A stretch of 21,823 bases of DNA from Umbelopsis ramanniana AG (GCF_025399195.1 NW_026252202.1:1-21823), one strand, 5' to 3'. Shown: positions 1 to 9,861, counted from the stretch's first letter. Notes: generated by a model not told the origin, from the sequence alone. Translations and numbers: made by a program.

Positions 1-336
1 AAAAAAAAAAAAAATTGCGCCGCATAACCCATCCCCAACAAATTTTTTGTATATACATCCCATCCCATTCTACGTTTTCGTATCAATCTCCTCCTACCTA
101 TCCTCCCTACTGCCCTGTCATCCTCGTTTCCACCCTCCTCGTTTTTGTTTGTTGCGAAAAACAAAAAACTAACTCCACGCATTCATTCATTCATTCTTTG
201 CTGGTTTTTTTTTCCTTCTGGTTTCGCTATCCGTACCGCACATTTTTTCTGCATATTGTTTTTTTTCTTTTCTTCTTCCATTGTATAATCTACGCCACAC
301 AGCTTTTGGTAAATAAACATCAACGAACGAAACAAA

Positions 337-447
337 ATGAGTCCATGGAATAACATGTCAGCTGGTGGCTCACTCACTTCATTTAACATGCTTTTTACCA
401 TGCATAACACTCCACACAGCGCGGGCCTTTGCAAATCCCCCTTTTTA
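337..447 (+). other. Doubtful 36-codon small ORF
   Basis: The ORF starts MSPWNNMSAGG and ends at TGA 445-447. In its favour are the A-rich bases just before the ATG and the long pyrimidine-rich, leader-like stretch upstream. Against it are its small size, no recognised motif and no room for a long downstream gene. It could be a small protein, the first exon of something I cannot trace, or chance. Confidence 0.15.
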
Positions 448-645
448 TGATCACTTATTAATAGCCACTCTATAGAACGCACGCGTCTTCAGGAGAAAAA
501 AGTGGGGCAGGGGGTGGTTGTTTTTTTATCGCATAATCAGATGACAGCTGAGGAGGTATGGAGGGAAAGGTCAAAGGAAAAAAAAAAAACGACAAACAAT
601 GCACTCACACAAACCAGTGTTACTGTATGACAATTTTTTTTATTT

Positions 646-655
646 TTTATTTATT
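646..655 (-). terminator. Poly(A) signal of the WBP11-like gene
   Basis: The minus strand reads AATAAATAAA here, two overlapping copies of AATAAA, about 50 bases beyond the stop codon at 704-706. Position and sequence fit a cleavage and polyadenylation signal. Confidence 0.5.
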
Positions 656-703
656 ATATTATTTGGCTTCTCTAGTAAGGCGCTGGCTGCATGGAACTCC
701 AAT

Positions 704-2390
704 TTAAAGTATACCTTCCATCTCCCGCATAAACCGGTCATACTCATCGCCAGCTTTAGGTGAATTGCTTTTGGCTGGCGTAGCGGGAAGTTGTATGGCG
801 GCTTGCACCGGTTCCTGATGTTCTTCGTCATCATCCATATCTGGCGCAGCGTTGATAGCTGGTCGTGCAACCTTGGGTATTGTACCTTTTTTCCCAGCCT
901 GTAATTTCTTCTTACGGACCGCGGCTGGCACAAATCCCACCAGTTCCTTTTGAAGGTCGCGTACTTGAGGAGCTGCCGAGATGGTGACAGTCGCGCTGAC
1001 TGCCTCGGTGGGTGGGTTGACATCATCGCTCATAGCGTGCACAGCAGCAACCGGGACAGCTGGTCCCTGTTGATAATAGGGCGGGGCTGCTGGTTCATGT
1101 CCATAGAAGTGTCCATGATGGGGAGGTCCTGTTTTACCCACAATAAAAATAAACCCCGCACACGCCGTCAATTTTTAAAAGTGTATCAAGAAATCTGGGG
1201 TAGGTACGACAATCACTTACGTGGAGGTGGGGGTGGTGCCGCTCGATAGGCTGGTGGTGGGCGATAATGTCTTGGAGGTGGAGGTGGAGGGGGTCGGGTC
1301 AAGTTACCATGGCCAAGTTGTCGTTCAAAGGGTTTTCGCGGTGGAGGTCCTTTAGGCATTGGTATACTCTCAATGTCACTGTCTTCATCCTCGTTGGGCA
1401 ATGGTATATCTTCATTTTCCGCTTCTTCTTCTTCTTCTTCCTGTGCTGGCTCGACGTCTACTGAGTGATCTTCAACTTCTTGGTCGCCCTCTTCTTCTAT
1501 TTTGGATGCTGCTGCCTTGGCTTCCTCTTCTTCAAGAATGTCTTCACCTTTGATGACCGGCAGTTCAGGCAAAAGCTCGTTTCCGCTGTCACTTTCATCA
1601 GAATCATCGTCAGAATCATCCTCCGAGTCATCTGTGCCCTGATGTTGTCCTGCCTTCGCCTTCTTGGCTTCCATTTCTGCAAAGAAACCATGGTAAGGGC
1701 TAACATACACCAAACATTATATTACATGCTTCCCAATACTCACTGGCAAGCTTCTTCTTCGAGACTGGCACAAAAGCTCCCTTTTTGGGATCGAACACCA
1801 ACTTCCGTGATTCCTCTACTACACTCTTCGCCGCTGATTGCCTATATTCGAAAGAAATTATGTAAATATTGTTTTGTTGATTGGTCCTGGATTTAGGATG
1901 TGAGGCTTACGGTGTGACTCCGTGGGCTTCTTTTGTTTTTTGGATGGTTTCCAGCTCTTCTTTCAGGTTCTTTAATTTAGCCTGACCCGTCTTATCCAGC
2001 TGTCGTTGTGATGCTACAGTGATAAAAAGTGAGCCACGCAGTCGTTGATCATGAAACACACTGTGCCATCCGTGTTGTCCTTTACCTAAGTCTTCCAAAC
2101 GCTCAATCTCCCGTTCTAGTTTCGTTGTATCCCTATTCACCACTGCCATTTCTCTCGCCGCCACCCTCTTGGCTTTATTCTATAAGAGAGACACGGACGT
2201 TAGTCAACGTCATTACTTGACTGCTACCTTGTGAAAAGTGAATGATCTCAACAAACCTTTTCAATCTCCTTCTTCCTCTGCTTTTTTCCTGTACAAAGTA
2301 ATCGCGCTCATTAGCATGTTGAAATAATTCTACGTTGTGTATATAGGCAGACTTACGATGTGCATCGGCGGGATTGACGTTCTTGCCCAT
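704..2390 (-). CDS. WBP11-like pre-mRNA splicing factor
   Basis: WBP11-family proteins are nuclear, bind WW-domain and PQBP1-type partners through proline-rich segments, and act in the activated spliceosome. Seven exons join cleanly: 2390-2357, 2288-2257, 2179-2086, 2013-1911, 1841-1744, 1676-1221 and 1128-704 (413 residues). The N-terminus begins MGKNVNPADAHRKKQRKKEI, the basic Wbp11 domain, then a coiled coil (LEREIERLEDL, LKNLKEELETIQK). Next come FDPKKGAFVPV, a long acidic region (DDSEDDSDDDSDESD), and proline clusters (RPPPPPPPRHYRPPP) suited to WW binding. The C-terminus has the family signature VTISAAPQVRD, then FVPAAVR, ending EYDRFMREMEGIL, close to animal WBP11. The first exon codes only 34 bases and the second is a 32-base microexon. 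The promoter is shared with the epsin gene. Identity is firm; the exon ends are inferred from splice consensus. Confidence 0.9.
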
Positions 2391-2767
2391 TGTAATGCTG
2401 TTCTGGCTAACCGTAGACCTGGTTGATAAAAGTTCTGGCACTGATATTGCTGTGTCCAAAACACAGTCACAATGACGGCTAACAGTGCTTCTCTGCCTCA
2501 CTTATGCGCAGGATGTTCAATCAGGACCAAAATTGTAAATCACAAATAAACCATTTTGAAGCCAAATAGCCTTATGAGTCTATCAAAAGCTTAGCACTCA
2601 CACTCCACGGCAGCTATAAGAAGGCTTAGAATAGTCTGTACTTGCTTGTAACCTCTCTGTAACTCGGATATTGCCCAGCGGAGAAACAATCTGTGACACC
2701 CAATTACCTCATTGGTGGAAGTTCTCTGGTTCACGTTGTTCTTTCTTGTGTCGTTCTCAAACCCAAA
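2391..2767. promoter_or_regulatory. Shared divergent promoter, WBP11-like and epsin genes
   Basis: 377 bases separate the two start codons. CCAAT on the plus strand (2700-2704) and CCAAT on the minus strand (ATTGG, 2711-2715) face away from each other, 53-68 bases before the epsin ATG. Both could bind the HAP/NF-Y complex. I see no clear TATA box. No ORF here has gene-like features. Confidence 0.5.
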
Positions 2768-5225
2768 ATGTCCGTACCAGGCAAAGGCGTTCTTCGCAGC
2801 GTGTAAGTGCATCTGTTCTACGGCCGACAACCATGCTCTATGAAATGGCCATGCATTTGATAAAGTGTTACTTGCACGGCATTCTCACATTACCTCATTA
2901 GCAAAAACTATGCAAAGGGTTATTCCGACATGCAGATCAAGGTCCGTGAGGCCACGTCCAACGATCCTTGGGGCCCAAGCGGTACTATCATGAATGAAAT
3001 TGCCCAAGCTACTTTCAACAAGTAAGTGAGATTTTCCTGTTTGGCTTTTCCGTTCGGCGCTTTACTCTGGCTTCTAACTGGCGATACTGTGCAATCGGTC
3101 TTACAGTAATGATTTTACGGAAATCATGGATATGATTGACAAGCGTTTAAATGACAAGGGAAAAAACTGGAGACATGTTTTCAAGGTAGGCTCGTGTGTG
3201 GTTCGAGAAACTTGCTTGATGTGGTATACTAACCTGTCATTTGAAAAACAAAAAATAGTCCTTGACTTTGTTAGACTACTGCTTGCATGTGGGATCCGAA
3301 AACGTGGTCTCCTATGCAAAGGAAAATATGTATGTAGTCAAGACATTGAAGGAGTTCCAACACATTGACGACAATGGAAAAGATGTCGGAGCCAACGTAC
3401 GACAAAAAGCCAAAGATATCACCAATCTTCTATCCGACGAAGTCCGACTTCGTGATGAGCGAAATCAGCGAGCTCAAATGCGAGATAGAATGGCCGGCGT
3501 TGAGAATATTATGGACGAGGTTCGTCGAAATGAATCTTCTACGCCAACCTATGAACGACCTGGTTATATGGACGACGAACGGGATCTTCGACGAGCCTTG
3601 GAAGAGAGCAAACGGTTGGCAGAAGAAGAAGAACGAGCTAGACGCAATGGTGATGATGATCTGTCCAAAGCTTTGCGTGAGAGTGAGAGAGAAGCCAAGG
3701 ATAAGGAATCAAAAGAACGTGAAAGAATCAATCGTCAGAACGAAGACGCTTTGTTTGGAGGAAGTGCCGCTCCTCAGCCAGAAACTACTTCCAACACTGC
3801 TTTTAGCTCCTTCCCTCAACAGCAGACCTTCGACAGTAACTTTTCACAATCCGCTAACCCATATGTTCAACAACAACAGCAGCAGTGGGTAGGCAATCAA
3901 GCTACTGGACAACTGGAACTTGCTGATGCCTTCTCCGGCTCTGCTCAAAACAACCACGTCTTCCCCCAGGCCACTGGATTCCAACAACAGACCAATCCAT
4001 ATCAGCAAACTTCTTATAACCCTTACCAGCAGCAACAATTCACTGGTATGCCACAACAACCTCAAGTCACTGGGTTCGGCCAGCAGCCCAATCAACAATT
4101 TGATGTGAGCCAGCAGTACACTGGCATGCAATCGTCTTTTCAACAACCGCAACAGACTGGCATGTCGAGCAATCCGTTCGGTCAATTCGGACAAACTAGC
4201 AACCAGTTTGGAAGTCAGCATAGCTTCAATGACCCCCAGCAAGCGTTCGCCTCGCAGCAGAACACCAGCTTTGGACAGCAATCCTTTGATTCTAACAACT
4301 CACCGTATGGAATGCAAACTTCGACAACTCAACAAATGTCTACGCCCTCTTTCGCCAGTCAAGGCATGCAGCCAAATGTGAGTACCATGAAACAGGTGAC
4401 ATGAAGTTAAAAAATCGGAATTAACTTGAGTTGCTATTCTGTAAAGGCCACTGGACAAATGGCATCACCAAGCCAGGGCAGTCCCGCTTCTAGAGCTGCA
4501 GATCAGAAATATGCGAAATTAAATGCTCTATTGTCGACAGGGTAAATAAGTGCTTCACTGTAAATGATCAAACGGGCGAAATCCGGCTAACTTTTATGAC
4601 TCTTGTTCGTTGTTAATAGAGAGGGATCAGATACCTTTGGTAATACCGGCAACCTTCGTATTCCAGTGTAAGTGAAAATACCGGGGGGTTTTTTTAAACC
4701 AATGATATGGCGACGGCTCGCTCATTTAAATTCGTTTGTTCATTCAGTGGCTCTGGATATGCCAACTCTATAAAGTGGGAGCCTGCGAATCCCGCTGAGC
4801 AAAAAAACACAGCCGATCTTCTTGGATTGGGTAATGATTCGTCTGCTTCATCCTTCGGCCAACCCGCCAGCCGCAATCCTTTTGGTCAATCCAACAACAC
4901 AACCCAACAATCTTGGAGCAGTCCACAGTCTGGACAAAAGAGTCTTGTCGAGTTGATGCAGGAGCAAAAGCAACAGCAAGCTAACTTACAACCCCAAATG
5001 ACTGGGTTTGGCGCTATGCAGCCGCAAGCAACTGGATTTGGTGGTATGCAACCTCAATCCACTGGGTTTGGAGGTATGCAATCTACTGGGTTTGGCGGTA
5101 TGCAACCTCAATCCACTGGTTTTGGCGGTATGCAACCCCAGGCAACTGGCTTTGGCCAACCACAGCAGCAACATCAACAACAACAACAACAACAACCATT
5201 TAGCCCTCAAAATGCCTTTTTCTAA
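2768..5225 (+). CDS. Epsin, ENTH-domain endocytic adaptor
   Basis: Epsins bind PI(4,5)P2, ubiquitinated cargo, clathrin and EH-domain proteins at endocytic sites. Seven exons: 2768-2802, 2902-3021, 3107-3185, 3259-4377, 4447-4541, 4620-4667 and 4748-5225 (657 residues). The ENTH domain fills about residues 10-150 (KVREATSNDPWGPSG, LLDYCLHVGSENV, LKEFQHID). Two ubiquitin-interacting motifs follow near 183-203 (DLRRALEESKRL) and 210-228 (DLSKALRESERE). The rest is disordered and Gln/Asn-rich, with EH-binding NPF motifs at about 383 and 542, NPY variants, and a clathrin-box-like DLLGLG near 522. Thirteen x-T-G sites occur, nine fitting the Prk1/Ark1 consensus [LIVM]xx[QNTS]xTG. The C-terminus is a CAA-coded Gln run ending NAFF. 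An alternative in-frame donor at 4396 would add six residues. The closest named relatives are yeast Ent1/Ent2; orthology to either was not tested. Confidence 0.93.
4988..5156 (+). repeat. Tandem repeat coding QPQxTGFGGM units in epsin
   Basis: Seven successive units of the type M-Q-P-Q-x-T-G-F-G-G are coded here, with a 33-base period; one unit is shortened by three codons (MQSTGFGG). The copies differ mostly at third positions and at residue x (M, A or S), so the array has been kept by selection on the protein or expanded some time ago. Confidence 0.85.
5161..5199 (+). repeat. CAA/CAG microsatellite, polyglutamine in epsin
   Basis: A run of CAG and CAA codons, broken once by CAT (His), encodes a polyglutamine tract near the epsin C-terminus. 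Such runs vary in length between strains. Confidence 0.8.
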
Positions 5226-6206
5226 TATCACCGCCTTCCCTTCACCACATGCATGGTCTTTATATTTATTATGTTTTGTAATGGATTTTGTAAGGTGTCC
5301 CTCCTTCCAGCTTCCAATGTAACATGTATCCAATACAAGTGTGCTTTTTGATCACATGATATATAGAGGCGGCTTGATGTGTAAGGCTATCAGCATTTGA
5401 CAGCGCTGACTGAACAAAACCATAGTTTTATGACCTATTATCGATGAACCAAGTTTTATTTCCATTCATATCATTCTTCAGTGCTTTCACTTACGGTAGA
5501 CGTCGGTTGATCTGCAACAGTTTTCTATTTCGGTATCTCCCCACATGCTATTCTTACCTTGGGCCCTGTACGTTAACAAAGACGATCGCCTCCATGCACG
5601 TTAAGCTATATCCCTGAAGTCACTTGAATGCAATGGACGACTCACATTATGTTCAAGTCTCGCATGAAAATTCCTGGAGTTGTTTGTTTTGTCACCTGAA
5701 GCCACTTGTAACCAGTGTACTAACTCAAATTAGGCCTGCTTCAAATATCTCGTCCGAAGTAGTGCATAGATTCAAGCAATGCTATTGTCCATGGTGTTAT
5801 ATATACTGTTTCTACAAGCTATTTAATGAAGGATATAGTTCGGTCTGTCAAAGTAACAATGTGCAGTTGATTGACAATTTGTAGTGTCATAGTTTTGTGA
5901 CAGAATTGTATAAATAGCAATTGTGCTGGGGCGAAATGCCGGGGTCGCCGCAACAAGTGACCGCACGAAAGTGAGATGCCGGACGTTGAGCCAAAGAAGT
6001 GAAGCACGCTCAACTATGATAGAAGCAAATCTAGAATCATACGCTGTTACCAACACATACCGAAAGGATGAGGTGGGGCCTATTTTTGCCTAACAGAAGT
6101 CGACAGATAAATTTAGATTTCCGTTGTATTCCTCACGGCGCGAAATAAAATATTCAGCGTAACCTTACTTTTATTTTTTGTTGTCTTTCGTTTACCGTCT
6201 TTTGCA
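5226..6206. other. Intergenic, epsin 3' end to MFS promoter
   Basis: The first part is the AT-rich 3' region of epsin. A TATAAATA at 5909-5916 is the best TATA candidate, 291 bases before the MFS start. The last 40 bases are pyrimidine-rich and lead into TTTGCAATG. ORFs here of up to 86 codons have no recognisable motif and are treated as chance. Confidence 0.5.
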
Positions 6207-8584
6207 ATGTCGGAGGCTCCATATAATCCGCTTGAGAAGTTAGCGAGCATAGATCATGATGAGAAAAAGCCGCCTTCAATCCATGGAATGAAATGCAAAC
6301 CCGACGCTAATGAACCAGAATCCAACCTGGTTTCTACGCCTGATGAGCCAGCCCAACGAACAACCATGAAACGGATCCTTGTCTTCGTCGGTCTGCAGCT
6401 TACACTTTTTCTTATATCATTAGATGGGTCAGTGCATACGATGCAACGATTTTGGCGTGGAAGGCTAGCTAACGTGATCATTTGCAGCACCATCGTTGCG
6501 ACAACGATGCCGATCATTGGATCAGAATTTAATCAAATGCACAGTGTGGCATGGGTGGCAACGGCTTATATTCTCACCTTTGATGCTTTTCGTATGTACT
6601 CGTTTTTACGCTCCATGTGGGTTATTGCCTGGATGGTTGCTTATCATCAACACGTCTCTCGGAAACTTTATTGACCGATCTACCTGCTACCCCAAATTTT
6701 TTTTCCTTGCAGAACCTTTGTTCTCAAAATTTTCGGACATATGGGGTCGAAAAACAATACTGCTTGTTGGTACAAGTATCTTCTTGCTCGGATCTCTCCT
6801 CAGCGGTGCCTCCACAGTGAGTCAGTTATGCTATGTGACGGGGTGTTGCAAGTTTGCGAGCTAATATTCTTTGGTCCTTTAGAATATGATCATGCTGATT
6901 GTGTGCAGGGCAATATCAGGTATCGGTGCCGCAGCGATTATGCCCATGGTAAGGTTTTGTATACTACGAAAGTTCCATTGGCTTTTACTAATTATTCTGT
7001 CGACAGGTTTTCATCATTATTTCTGAGCTGGTACCGCTTCAGCAACGAGGAAAATATCAAGGGTATAGCTGGTCCAATTCTACCACTTATTGTTAAAACG
7101 AATGCCTAACAAAAATGACTCTTCTTAGCATCGTCAATGCTGTGTTTGCGATCGCAAATATATGCGGCCCGTTGGTAGGAGGAAGTTTTGCAGACCATGC
7201 TACTTGGAGATGGAGTTTCTACATGAAGTATGCGGCGTGACATATTCACTAAGTTACGTATTCTTCACAGTGTTACTGACTCTCATTTCTCTAATTACAT
7301 TTTAGCTTGCCAATAGGCGCCATAGGCATCGCCATCGTTGTCTTTTTCTTGCGCTCTCCAGCACCTGCAGGCACCACCATGGAAAAGTTAAAGCGAGTCG
7401 ATTATTTTGGGACCATACTTGTTTTGTCGTCCGCAACATTGTTCTTACTTGCTATGAACTTTGGTGGCCAAGCGTTCCCATGGAGTTCACCAGCCGTGAT
7501 TGTGCCTTTGGTGTTCACATGCATCTTTATAGTTGCTCTATGTTGGGTGGAATCTCGCTATGCTAAAGAGCCTCTCATGCCCCCGCACTTGTTTAAGAAT
7601 CAATCGGTTGTCGCCATCATGGTGACTAACTTTTTTTTTGGGTGTGGGTTCTTTGCCATCGGCTTCTATCAGCCTGTATACTTTCAAGCAGTTCGTGGTG
7701 ACTCGGCAACTCAATCTGGTATACGACTGTTCCCTATGCAGCTCACGATTCCGTTCATGTCTACCTTGATAGGATGGATTATTTCTCATTTCGGTCAGTG
7801 GAAACCATTGTATGTCCCCTAGAAACTACCTAGACTGGCTTTTGGACGGCACAATGTAATTAATGGCATTATCATTGGACTTTTTTCAGTATGCATTTTG
7901 GAATCACAGCCCTTTGCATTGGTCTTGGATTGCTTAGCCTTTTTGATTACACCAGCTCTTGGTCACTGGTGTACGGGATAACGTCTATTTGTGGCATTGG
8001 TAAGTTTAACGGGTGGACACAATGTACGTACGCATTGAAACGAATATGAATTTGTATCCGTAGGTATTGGTTCGCTATTTGGATCGGCGCTCATTGGCAT
8101 TCAAGCTTCGGCGGACCCGAAAGACATTGCAGTTGTTACCGGTCTGTGCAGTTTTGCTCGTATTTTGGGTGGAGCGTTAGGTGTAGCTATTGCATCTGCC
8201 ATCATCAATTCTTCCTTGAAGACATCTTTACCGCTTCACATGCCTACTGAGATCGCCAACAACGTCATCGACAGCTCGCTCTATATCCGAAACGGTCTTC
8301 CCTCTGAGTACTTCCAAGTAACCATCGACTGCTATGTGGCGGCGTTGCAACTTTTGTGGTATGTCATGGCTGGCCTTGCTGGTGTCGGTGTGATTTCTTC
8401 CCTCTTCATCAAGCATAGTACGCTTCGAACGGACAAGCTCGAACATGCGGTGACATCGGAATCCCACCCGGAAATAATCGAAACGGAAGGGAAAAATGAC
8501 GCTACTGCCGTTCAACACAACGATACGGTTGTTGAAGTTCATGACGATGATGTAGTATCAAATTCGCCAAAGAAATTAGAGTAG
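6207..8584 (+). CDS. MFS transporter, DHA2-like drug/H+ antiporter
   Basis: A proton-coupled membrane exporter, probably of the 14-helix DHA2 type used for drugs, toxins or secondary metabolites; substrate unknown. Nine exons: 6207-6427, 6488-6591, 6713-6816, 6883-6948, 7007-7062, 7129-7227, 7306-7809, 7890-7999 and 8064-8584 (594 residues). The N-terminal tail of about 50 residues is hydrophilic. Helix 1 ends with the D1-type motif LDGTIVATTMP near 72-82. Motif A reads FSDIWGRKT (115-123). An arginine-containing helix 4 (IVCRAISGIGAAAIMPM) and a motif-C-like GPLVGGSF near 197-204 follow. Helices continue to about residue 530, then an acidic tail ends SPKKLE. Eight introns make it the most split gene here. 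A siderophore transporter is a less likely alternative. Family is firm; the exact exon ends rely on splice consensus and all phases agree. Confidence 0.88.
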
Positions 8585-9168
8585 TCGTGGAAACTCTGAC
8601 ATATGCAGTGTGGTATTTAGATTCTGAAGTCAAGTATCGATTTATCATGTTTATCTTATCCTTATTTTGCTTCTCGAGCAGATTGCTTATTTTCGATAGC
8701 TCTTAATTTGTATTCCATTTTCCGTGCACGTACATTGCGTTATAAAAACACCAATTGTAAACAGTCTACACTGTCCAGCCGAGTTTTTCATTGGTGGTGG
8801 GTTGTTGCAAATGTGATATGTTTCTATGGCTTTCTTTCCTTTTGATACGCAACACGTTATGTGCAAATATTGCAGGTACTATGGCGTGCGGCAGTTAAAA
8901 ATGGCGTAGTGCTGTTTATACACATTTACGAATCTCGGTTATGAAAAGGAGGCTTCAAGGAGAGGTGTATATCTATCTGTAAGGAGTGCCGGGCACAAAT
9001 TTGGGATGGTTTTTCATCCACCGCCAGAAAAAGTGGAACATGATTCGTACCGGGCTGGCTGGCTGGTCGGCGGTCTCAAGGGCGTGAGCACCTATTTCTG
9101 ACCTCTCCGCTGGCACTAATGCTTCAGCTTTTTTAATTAACTGAGACTTCGGGCCAGACTTTCACTTG

Positions 9169-9176
9169 TGACGTCA
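9169..9176. promoter_or_regulatory. ATF/CREB-type palindrome TGACGTCA
   Basis: A perfect eight-base TGACGTCA lies about 720 bases before the CPA2 start. bZIP factors of the ATF/CREB class bind it, and Gcn4-like proteins can do so more weakly. The distance makes a role in CPA2 uncertain. Confidence 0.25.
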
Positions 9177-9583
9177 GATAGGAGTTCTCGCTTCACCAGT
9201 GCAAATACTATTCGTAGACCACAATATCGTTGACAGTTTTTCGGAATGCATCCGCGGCAGTAAGAGGCAACACAGAGCAAACAGTGACGGTAACGATTTG
9301 CTTGATCGCCCGCTGCTCCAACTTTCGCAACGCTCGGATTCCATAATTTTAATCGGCCCTGAGGATGCTATGGGTCGAGTCGCTCGCGAGTGCTCACCGC
9401 GATGATCTGTGCAAGGTTGTACTGGATACTCGGTAGGATGATTATCAAGATCACAATCCTCCAAGATAATGGCGTCAACCACGCGAGAAGCAGGTTACAT
9501 CGATTCGACCGATGGTCGATGATTCGAACCCAGTAGTGAGTAGCGCGAGTCAAATCTCAATCTGATGGTGAAAACAGGTCTGA

Positions 9584-9592
9584 ATGAGTCAT
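9584..9592. promoter_or_regulatory. Gcn4/CPC1-type site ATGAGTCAT
   Basis: The nine bases are the reverse complement of ATGACTCAT, the optimal Gcn4 (AP-1-like) palindrome. The site is 303 bases before the CPA2 ATG and about 50 before the TATA-like box, a normal distance for an activator site. Arginine genes in yeast and Neurospora are induced through such sites by general amino-acid control. Confidence 0.6.
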
Positions 9593-9640
9593 TGGCTGCA
9601 CTCAAATTTTCAACAAATTTTTTTTTTTTTTTGCTGTCAA

Positions 9641-9647
9641 ATATAAG
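9641..9647 (+). promoter_or_regulatory. TATA-like box of the CPA2 gene
   Basis: ATATAAG follows a long T run and precedes a CT-rich stretch with no ATG until 9781. Transcription would then start around 9670-9690, giving a leader of roughly 210-220 bases. Confidence 0.4.
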
Positions 9648-9780
9648 TAGGAACAGTTAGCGGCCAACATCTCGTCTGCTTCTAAACTTCTTGTTCTTTA
9701 TCTTTTCTTCTGGTGTGGTAAAAAGAAATACACTTTTTATCCACACTCTATCATCTGTTTATCGACCAGCTCCTCTTTCT

Positions 9781-9861
9781 ATGAACTCTGGTTATTACTT
9801 GATCACCGCCGGTCTTCTCTCTATTGATCCTTGCTACATCAACTTCATTCTCATCAAGTGA
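9781..9861 (+). CDS. 26-residue upstream ORF in the CPA2 leader
   Basis: The ORF begins MNSGYYLITAGLL and ends INFILIK before TGA 9859-9861, 33 bases ahead of the CPA2 ATG. It is the only ATG between the TATA-like box and that start. Its own context is weak (T at -3), while CPA2 has A at -3, the arrangement that allows leaky scanning. Its codons (GGT, TAC, ATC, ACC, GCC, CTC, AAC, TTC, AAG) match the preferred set of CPA2, which suggests it is translated and selected. The known arginine attenuator peptide of fungal small-subunit genes has a DY-[IL]-SDH-[IL]-W core; this peptide lacks it. A leader intron (for example 9714-9769) would leave it intact, but one using the AAG at 9856-9858 would remove it. 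Confidence 0.55.
   Translation: MNSGYYLITAGLLSIDPCYINFILIK

Larger units (their letters stand above)
1..703. other. Intergenic, pyrimidine-rich left end
   Basis: No confident gene. The plus strand from about 20 to 300 is rich in C and T with long T runs, and a tetranucleotide ATTC run lies near 180-196. This resembles the promoter and leader of a fungal plus-strand gene. A short ORF with a good start context (AAACAAA before the ATG) occupies 337-447, but nothing recognisable follows before the WBP11 gene arrives from the other strand. Bases 448-640 show nothing else I can support. Confidence 0.5.

Noticed and set aside
3844-4281. 145-codon minus-strand ORF opposite the epsin tail
   Set aside because: It is the mirror of Gln-rich CAA/CAG coding, giving Leu-rich nonsense with no start context.
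5624-5884. 86-codon plus-strand ORF between epsin and the MFS gene
   Set aside because: No recognisable domain, AT-rich composition and no splice-linked partner exon.
6068-6148. A 26-codon ORF upstream of the MFS start, similar in size to the CPA2 uORF
   Set aside because: Codon use looks random, other ATGs precede it, and it is unclear whether it lies in the transcript.
8641-8665. Cluster of three GATA cores
   Set aside because: They lie just after the MFS stop in AT-rich 3' sequence, where such hexamers are expected by chance.
9480-9560. A tRNA-like T-arm (minus strand GGGTTCGAATC)
   Set aside because: The loop bases fit, but the five pairs of a T stem do not form on either side and no acceptor, D or anticodon arm could be paired. 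At most it is a degraded tRNA or chance.
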